Assembly: GCA_030562195.1 (NCBI GenBank)
Contig: JAUJPP010000001.1
Coordinates: forward strand, 13,136,472 to 13,200,471
Origin: Nipponacmea schrenckii
Taxonomy: Eukaryota > Mollusca > Gastropoda > Lottiidae
DNA: 64,000 nucleotides
Direction: 5' to 3'
Shown piece after piece: positions 58,931-64,000 of this stretch; the first letter of the stretch is position 1, and each line of letters opens with the position of its first letter. The notes under the pieces are model-generated. The model saw nothing but the letters and a program-made list of their open reading frames with translations. It searched no databases and was not told where the DNA came from. The position numbers and the translations under genes are program-made.

Positions 58931-60332
58931 AGGAAGAAAATTCCACAAAGAATACTTGGAAATCCATGCAAGTCTGAATTTTGTAAAAAATCCCAATTCC
59001 GAAATTGTAGCAAGATCACACAAGAGCAGCGCGAGGAATTGTGGAAACAATTTTGGGATGAAATGGACTGGGGTCAGTGAAAGATATATATTGCTTCACT
59101 GGTACAGTTCAAGAATTCAAAGTCCTATAAGATTGATAGACAAAGAGAAAGAAGGGGGACAATGTATTATCTTCGAATCGACGAAAAACAAATACAAGTA
59201 TGTAAATCTATGTTTCTTAACACCTTTGGTATAAAAGAATGGTCAGTTTTAAGTTGGGTAAAGCAATCTTCAAATGGTATTTATAAAAGTCACAAAACCA
59301 AAGAACAAACATCTTTATATAGCCAGAATGTTCAAAAACGCACTACTATAATTAATTTCCTGGATTCACTGCCAACTTTCCGTCCCACTATTGCCGAAAA
59401 GAATCTGAAAAAATGTACTGGGAAACCAGTATTCCTAATGAAACCCAACTGTAAGCTCTTTTAAAATCCTACTGTGAAGATCTTGGAGTAAAAGTTCCAT
59501 CAAAACATATGCTTATAAAAGATATGAAACTTAGAAATGTAGCATTATGTAAGTTTCTTAAAAGGTTTTGAATGGTAATTTAATTCTGCTGTGCTGTGAA
59601 ACATGGTAACATACCCGAAGAAGAATATTTACCCCATCTTGAAAAAAAGCAGCAGGGACAACAAGAAAAAGAAGCTGATAAGAAAGCAGCAAGCACATTT
59701 TTTTCTTACAATGGACTTGCAGGTAGTTTTGTTGGCTCCGAGAGTTTTTGCAAATGCCAATTATTACAAAACTAAACTCTTTTGTCATAATTTCTGATGG
59801 AAATGTGATGTGTTACTTTTGGCATGAAGGTAACGATGAAGTTACTGGTAATAACTTTGCTTCTTGTATCTTTCATCAACTTGAGCAGATAATAAAATCT
59901 AAACCTAACATAAACACAATAATTCTGTACAGTGATGGGTGCTGTTACCAGAACCGAAATGTTTTACTCTCTAATGCCTTACTCCATTTTACATTGAACA
60001 CTGGAGTTACTATAATTCAGAAATATCTGGAGAAGGACTACACATGGATGGAAGTGGATTCTGTACATTCTTGCATAGAAAGAAAATTACGGCCAGCAGA
60101 ATACATATCATCATTTGTAGAAGCACGCAAAAACAACCCCTATGTTGTTAAGGAGCTTGATTTCTCTTTTTTTCAAGATTTCTCCGGTCTTCAGTATTGT
60201 TCCAGCATACGATATGGTGACCCTGTAGTTGTTGACATAAGAGCCTTAAAATATAACACGGATGGTAGTATTGAGTATAAACTGCAACTCCTTGATGAAT
60301 GGAAGAATAAACTCAAATCCTGGTTCCATTAA
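58931..60332 (+). pseudogene. Decayed mobile-element-type gene (SDGC..QNRN family)
   Basis: One protein-like sequence is spread over shifting frames: a Cys segment (NPCKSEFCKKSQFRNCSK), QREELWKQFW, RGTMYYLRIDEKQIQVCKSMFLNTF, YCEDLGVKVPS, then 59748-60332 with ILYSDGCCYQNRNVLLSNAL, KDYTWMEVDSVHS and IRYGDPVVVDIRAL. Breaks: TGA at about 59087, a shift near 59460, TGA at about 59570 and a shift near 59790. I have seen this motif series in many uncharacterised animal proteins that behave like repeats. The D in SDGC and the D/E in MEVDSVHS..E recall a DDE or RNase H-like catalytic fold, but I cannot assign a superfamily. Confidence 0.55.
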
Positions 60333-61424
60333 AAAAATTATATCAACATCCCTTGAAGATCAAACTATCAAAATGGTAGCACCTTCAAGACTTGAAAACT
60401 GTAATACCAAAATCGTTCCACAACTTTTATGAAAACCTCCCTCATGAATAAATTAAAGGCAATCGGCCTGTAGTTTGTTAATTATTAAAGCGATATTAGT
60501 AGCAATATTTGTTTACTGAAATAGAGGAAAAATTAGATCCTACTTTTGTAAAATGAAATTTGTTTGTTACAGTGCAACTATACTAATAACGAATTCGAAA
60601 CATATTTTTATCAAATATTTCAGTGAACAATTATGCAACTATGTCCCTTTAATATGAGTTTGTATTTTGTTATTTGATTTTAATTGATGATTTAAGATTT
60701 AATGTTATGACTCTTATGTTATTGTTTGATATTAAAGTTGGTTTCAGTGTTATATCGTCTTGATTCATGATCCCATTTGCATTTACTCCCTTAGAGTTTG
60801 TAATAGAAAAGATTTAATAAGCAATTGTATGCATAGCAAAATCATAATCTAGAAGCGTATTGGACTATACATTTATGCTTTCATCTTGTATGTACATGAG
60901 AAGGACTGGTGTTGATCCAAAGAACTTATTTGTTTGAGTTTCATTTTCCTAATCGTGTGTTTGTACCAGATGCTTGGCAGTAGACTGCGACTTTGCTTTA
61001 GACCATGGTCATGATATCTTAGTCAAAATGTTCGAATTTGATTATAATCCCATTATTCTACAAATGGACTCAAGCAGATATATCTAAAATATCTAAAACA
61101 CAAGGCCGATTTCAATAATCAATAGGAATAAACATTTTTTCAAACAGAATGTTCTCAAAAGAAATTCTCGTAAGTCTAACTATTTGTACATATTCGTAGG
61201 TATTCAAAAGTATGGAGCATATTTTATATGATTCTATGTGGTAGTTTATACTATTATGATTATATAGCATGATCAGGCATCACTTATGGGGTGGTTTTGA
61301 AAGAATCAAAATGTTTTTTGTGTTTTTCTCAAAACAGTCCAAAATAACTTACGAGGTCGTTCCAGGAGACCGACGAAATACACTTTATTAAAAGCCTTGG
61401 TACTCGAATCATCAACACATAACT
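60333..61424. other. Intergenic, nothing recognised
   Basis: AT-rich with no gene, RNA or repeat identified except the short shared segment at 61349-61376. Confidence 0.5.
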
Positions 61425-61483
61425 ATAATATAATCCCTCAAATTGGTGGTAATTAACTCTTAACAAGATTGTCATTACAAGAT

Positions 61484-61497
61484 CGGTCATATGACCG
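61484..61497. promoter_or_regulatory. Promoter palindrome of gene C
   Basis: CGGTCATATGACCG, identical to gene B 50220-50233 and at the same distance from the TATA box. Confidence 0.45.
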
Positions 61498-61607
61498 AAT
61501 ATCAGAATATCAATTAAATTTGAATAATTATCAGGTAAAATATTTTAATGATCTGCTATACAATTTCATACAGGATCTTGTTCATATCACGAGCTCTCCT
61601 CCGTACC

Positions 61608-61614
61608 TATATAA
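61608..61614 (+). promoter_or_regulatory. TATA box of gene C
   Basis: TATATAA in sequence closely matching gene B from about 61425 to 61705. The untranslated exon ends GCTCT|GTAAGT at 61661. An ~85-bp insertion (about 61710-61800) distinguishes its intron. Confidence 0.55.
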
Positions 61615-61993
61615 CTGCTAGGTTCAGATTTCTTGACACATTCTGTATTTGGCTTTGCTCTGTAAGTATATTTTAACTTATATAACCATTGCTAATTCGG
61701 TTTATTTTGAACAACAGACTAGGTTAGAAAAGACGTCACCCGGCCCAATTCGGGCTTATCGATTCTATAGAAAATAGAAGAAGCAAATACACTATGCGGA
61801 CACAAATCTACGCTTCTACTATATTCTTCTGTATCGAGAATACCGGACCGGACATCGGATCAAGCACCATACCTTGGATCAAGCACCATACCTCGTGGGC
61901 TGTTTACATCCATTGATCGATTTATATTTTCATTAAATTTAAACTTATTTTAATTATTCTTTAGAAAGCAAATTCCACGCAAATTTAAAAACT

Positions 61994-63509
61994 ATGAGAA
62001 AATTACAATTTGTTTTTGATTTGGGGTGAGTCTTTAAGACAAAACGGATCATGTGACGTTCGTCCCTTGATGTGAAAAACGAAAAAAGGGGGAATTTTAA
62101 ATTTTCTCTTTTGTGTTTGTTATCGCACGCAAGTAAGATTTTAGGATCAATTTACGTGGTGTTTCATAATATCGCAAGAAACAAAGAGGTAAAGTTCAAT
62201 CAAAATCCATTGTTTAAAACATAATATTATTTTTTGATTAGTATTTAGGGTTTTTTTGATAAAAAATTTTTAACAAACCCAACTTTTTTAAAAGTTTAAT
62301 TGTCAATGGTGAAAACCCCGCAAAATTTTAAAGAGAAAAAAATTTTATTTTTTATTGTTCGGGAACCGTTCAAATTATTCCTATAAAATAATATAAAATA
62401 AATGTTCCTAAATTTGTTCTTTAAATTTCAACTTTTTCAAAACCAACATTAAGGTATATTAATCTTGGAAATTTTCCTTCTTTATGTGTTTAAAATTTTA
62501 AAAATTTTTTAAAATAATATTATCAAATTTTTAGTTGAAATATGGGGAAAATATTTAATGAAGGGAAAGTTCTTTCATTTTAAATATATTTCCCCAAGTG
62601 AAAGAATGGAAATGTATGGGCAATTTGGGGTAAAATGGTTCCGTAAGGTTTTTTAGGATTCTATTTGTTCGATAGACAAATAGCTTTAAATTTTTTAACC
62701 ATAAACAAGTCTTTTGAAAAATTGACAGTGGCTTAAAAAACAAAAAAGGACTGTGAGTGGGTATTATGGTTAAAGAAAAAGGTACTTGTCCTTTTTGTAT
62801 AATTACATAAAATACGTATGTTTCCCCAGGAATCGGAAAGATAAAGCTTTATTTTTAACATATATACCCTATTAGTTTTTTTGAAAATTTTAAAAAAAAT
62901 AAAAGAATATTTTAGCAAAAAGCCCTTTTTTAAACCTTTGATAATTTCATGGGAATAGTAGAAATTTTATTAAAATAATAATGTATAATCGGGCTCAATT
63001 TTAAATTTAATTAAAAAAAAAATTTCTATAATAAAAAATTTTAAATTTTACATCATTTTTTAAGGATTTAACTGAAATAATTGGCTCGATTGTTATATAT
63101 TTTATTTTATTTCAAATGTTTCTCATTCCATAGTGGGGCCTGGAAGAAACAAAAAAAATTGGTACTTTCCCCAAAAATTTTTTGGACTAAAGATGTCAAT
63201 CGAGAAAAATCCGTAACCGTTCAATGTAAAGAAAAAAACTGGAAACTTATTCCAAAACCTTCAAATTGACGCAGTTTTTTTCCTAGGAGACCAAAAGTTG
63301 ATTATATAAATTCAGAAAAAGCTGAGGGTATACCACAAAGACAAGGGAGACGCTTCAAGGGAAAAAATAGTGGAGGTAGAAACAGTGACGAGGGGCTGAT
63401 CGGAAGACAATTGAATGAAAGGAATGGTGCAGGAAAACGTCGGGACAAAGGAAACAGAAGAAATATTGGTGATGGAAGACGAGTCCGAGGTGGAAGAAAT
63501 AATGAATAA
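61994..63509 (+). pseudogene. Gene C: degraded paralogue of gene B
   Basis: The ATG at 61994 aligns with the gene B start, but the frame stops at codon 12 (TGA). The cysteine exon (about 62534-62660) and the start of the last exon (about 63130-63290) align with gene B yet have lost many bases and all clear cysteine spacing. From about 63300 the frame is clean again and encodes an Arg/Gly-rich tail (RRFKGKNSGGRN, GRRVRGGRNNE) ending at TAA 63507-63509. Identity with B is high in the promoter and 3' end. Damage is concentrated at 62000-63295 and is rich in homopolymers, so consensus error is as likely as true decay. Confidence 0.6.
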
Positions 63510-63837
63510 CACACACATTTTCAAAATAAGGTAGTTAATAACAGTTTCTTTATCTGTCAACCATATTTATCTCGAAGGAAAAAATTGCAGATAAATGATG
63601 ATTGAAGGGATCTTGTTTTAACTTATGAGTGATGCAACAATACCTCTGTACGATATCAAGCCAGTGTCTCGGCATAAAATTTTTATCAAATATTATTTGT
63701 TTATTGAACTCAAATCTGTAGTATTTTTTGTTGAAGCTGCGACGTAATAAGGCATGTGAGTTAAATCATTGAAGAGACCTCGTTATCATTAAAGCGTTTT
63801 ATTGAGTATTGTATTGGTAGTTATGTGCTTATTTCAG

Positions 63838-63905
63838 ATACATTGACCAAACAGAAGCGAATTTGCATGCTGTTTTTGAATTAATAAACTAATACCACAC
63901 GCTGT
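63838..63905 (+). other. Gene C terminal untranslated exon
   Basis: Preceded by GCTTATTTCAG. It reads ATACATTGACCAAACAG with AATAAA at 63883-63888. Here it is only about 330 bp from the stop codon. Confidence 0.5.
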
Positions 63906-64000
63906 TCTTAATATCTTAGACTCTACAATATCCTTGGCCAATGAAAAATTGCCATTATCTCAGGTATTTGAAAGAAAATGCAATTTCAGATATCAAATTC
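63906..64000. other. End of window, nothing recognised
   Basis: Short AT-rich sequence. Confidence 0.5.

Noticed and set aside
58003..59019. Hydrophobic minus-strand frames resembling membrane proteins
   Set aside because: They are the complement of the purine-rich 45-bp and AGAAGAAAA repeats.

Overview
The window is animal nuclear DNA: AT-rich, with GT-AG spliceosomal introns, TATA-type promoters, AATAAA signals and dense decayed transposons. Tandem-repeat-cored 'pearl-like' elements, tRNA-derived SINEs, Penelope, CR1-like and Ty3/gypsy relics and THAP/piggyBac/PIF-type elements suggest a bivalve mollusc, perhaps a mussel. That is inference from style; no diagnostic gene is present. Two runs of exactly 500 N (8753-9252 and 36944-37443) are scaffold gaps.

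Layout. 1-8752: CR1-like ORF1 relic, a pearl-like element with ~170-bp repeats, a Penelope fragment and a head-to-tail array of poly(A)-tailed retroposons. 9253-16310: a direct repeat of about 757 bp flanking a 3'-truncated, broken gypsy element (minus strand). 16742-17807: a DNA transposon with 33-bp terminal inverted repeats. 19854-22951: gene A (minus), a secreted-precursor gene made of tandem phase-1 micro-exons. 24092-29735: a foldback element, a ~1.9-kb minisatellite, a 119-bp hairpin and a second pearl-like element. 29814-46715: two isopenicillin-N-synthase-like oxygenase gene bodies (minus, D1 and D2), separated by LINE, THAP and MITE relics. 50344-54565 and 61608-63905: paralogous secreted genes B and C (plus). 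57931-60332: a 45-bp coding-like repeat and a decayed mobile-element gene.

The most interesting material is the family A/B/C. B has a signal peptide, a basic Arg segment, two cysteine modules spaced like the pleiotrophin/midkine C-terminal domain, and an Arg/Gly-rich tail. Gene A repeats the short basic segment (RRRR then NVDSVD) five times in full, plus two shorter copies, in separate symmetric exons. Gene B carries a relic of a duplicated cysteine exon, and gene C is a degraded paralogue. I read this as a family that grows by duplicating phase 1-1 exons.

The two oxygenase units have identical exon sizes and intact iron and 2-oxoglutarate ligands, but only D2 has a first exon in the window. 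Most other long open frames come from minisatellites and are not genes.
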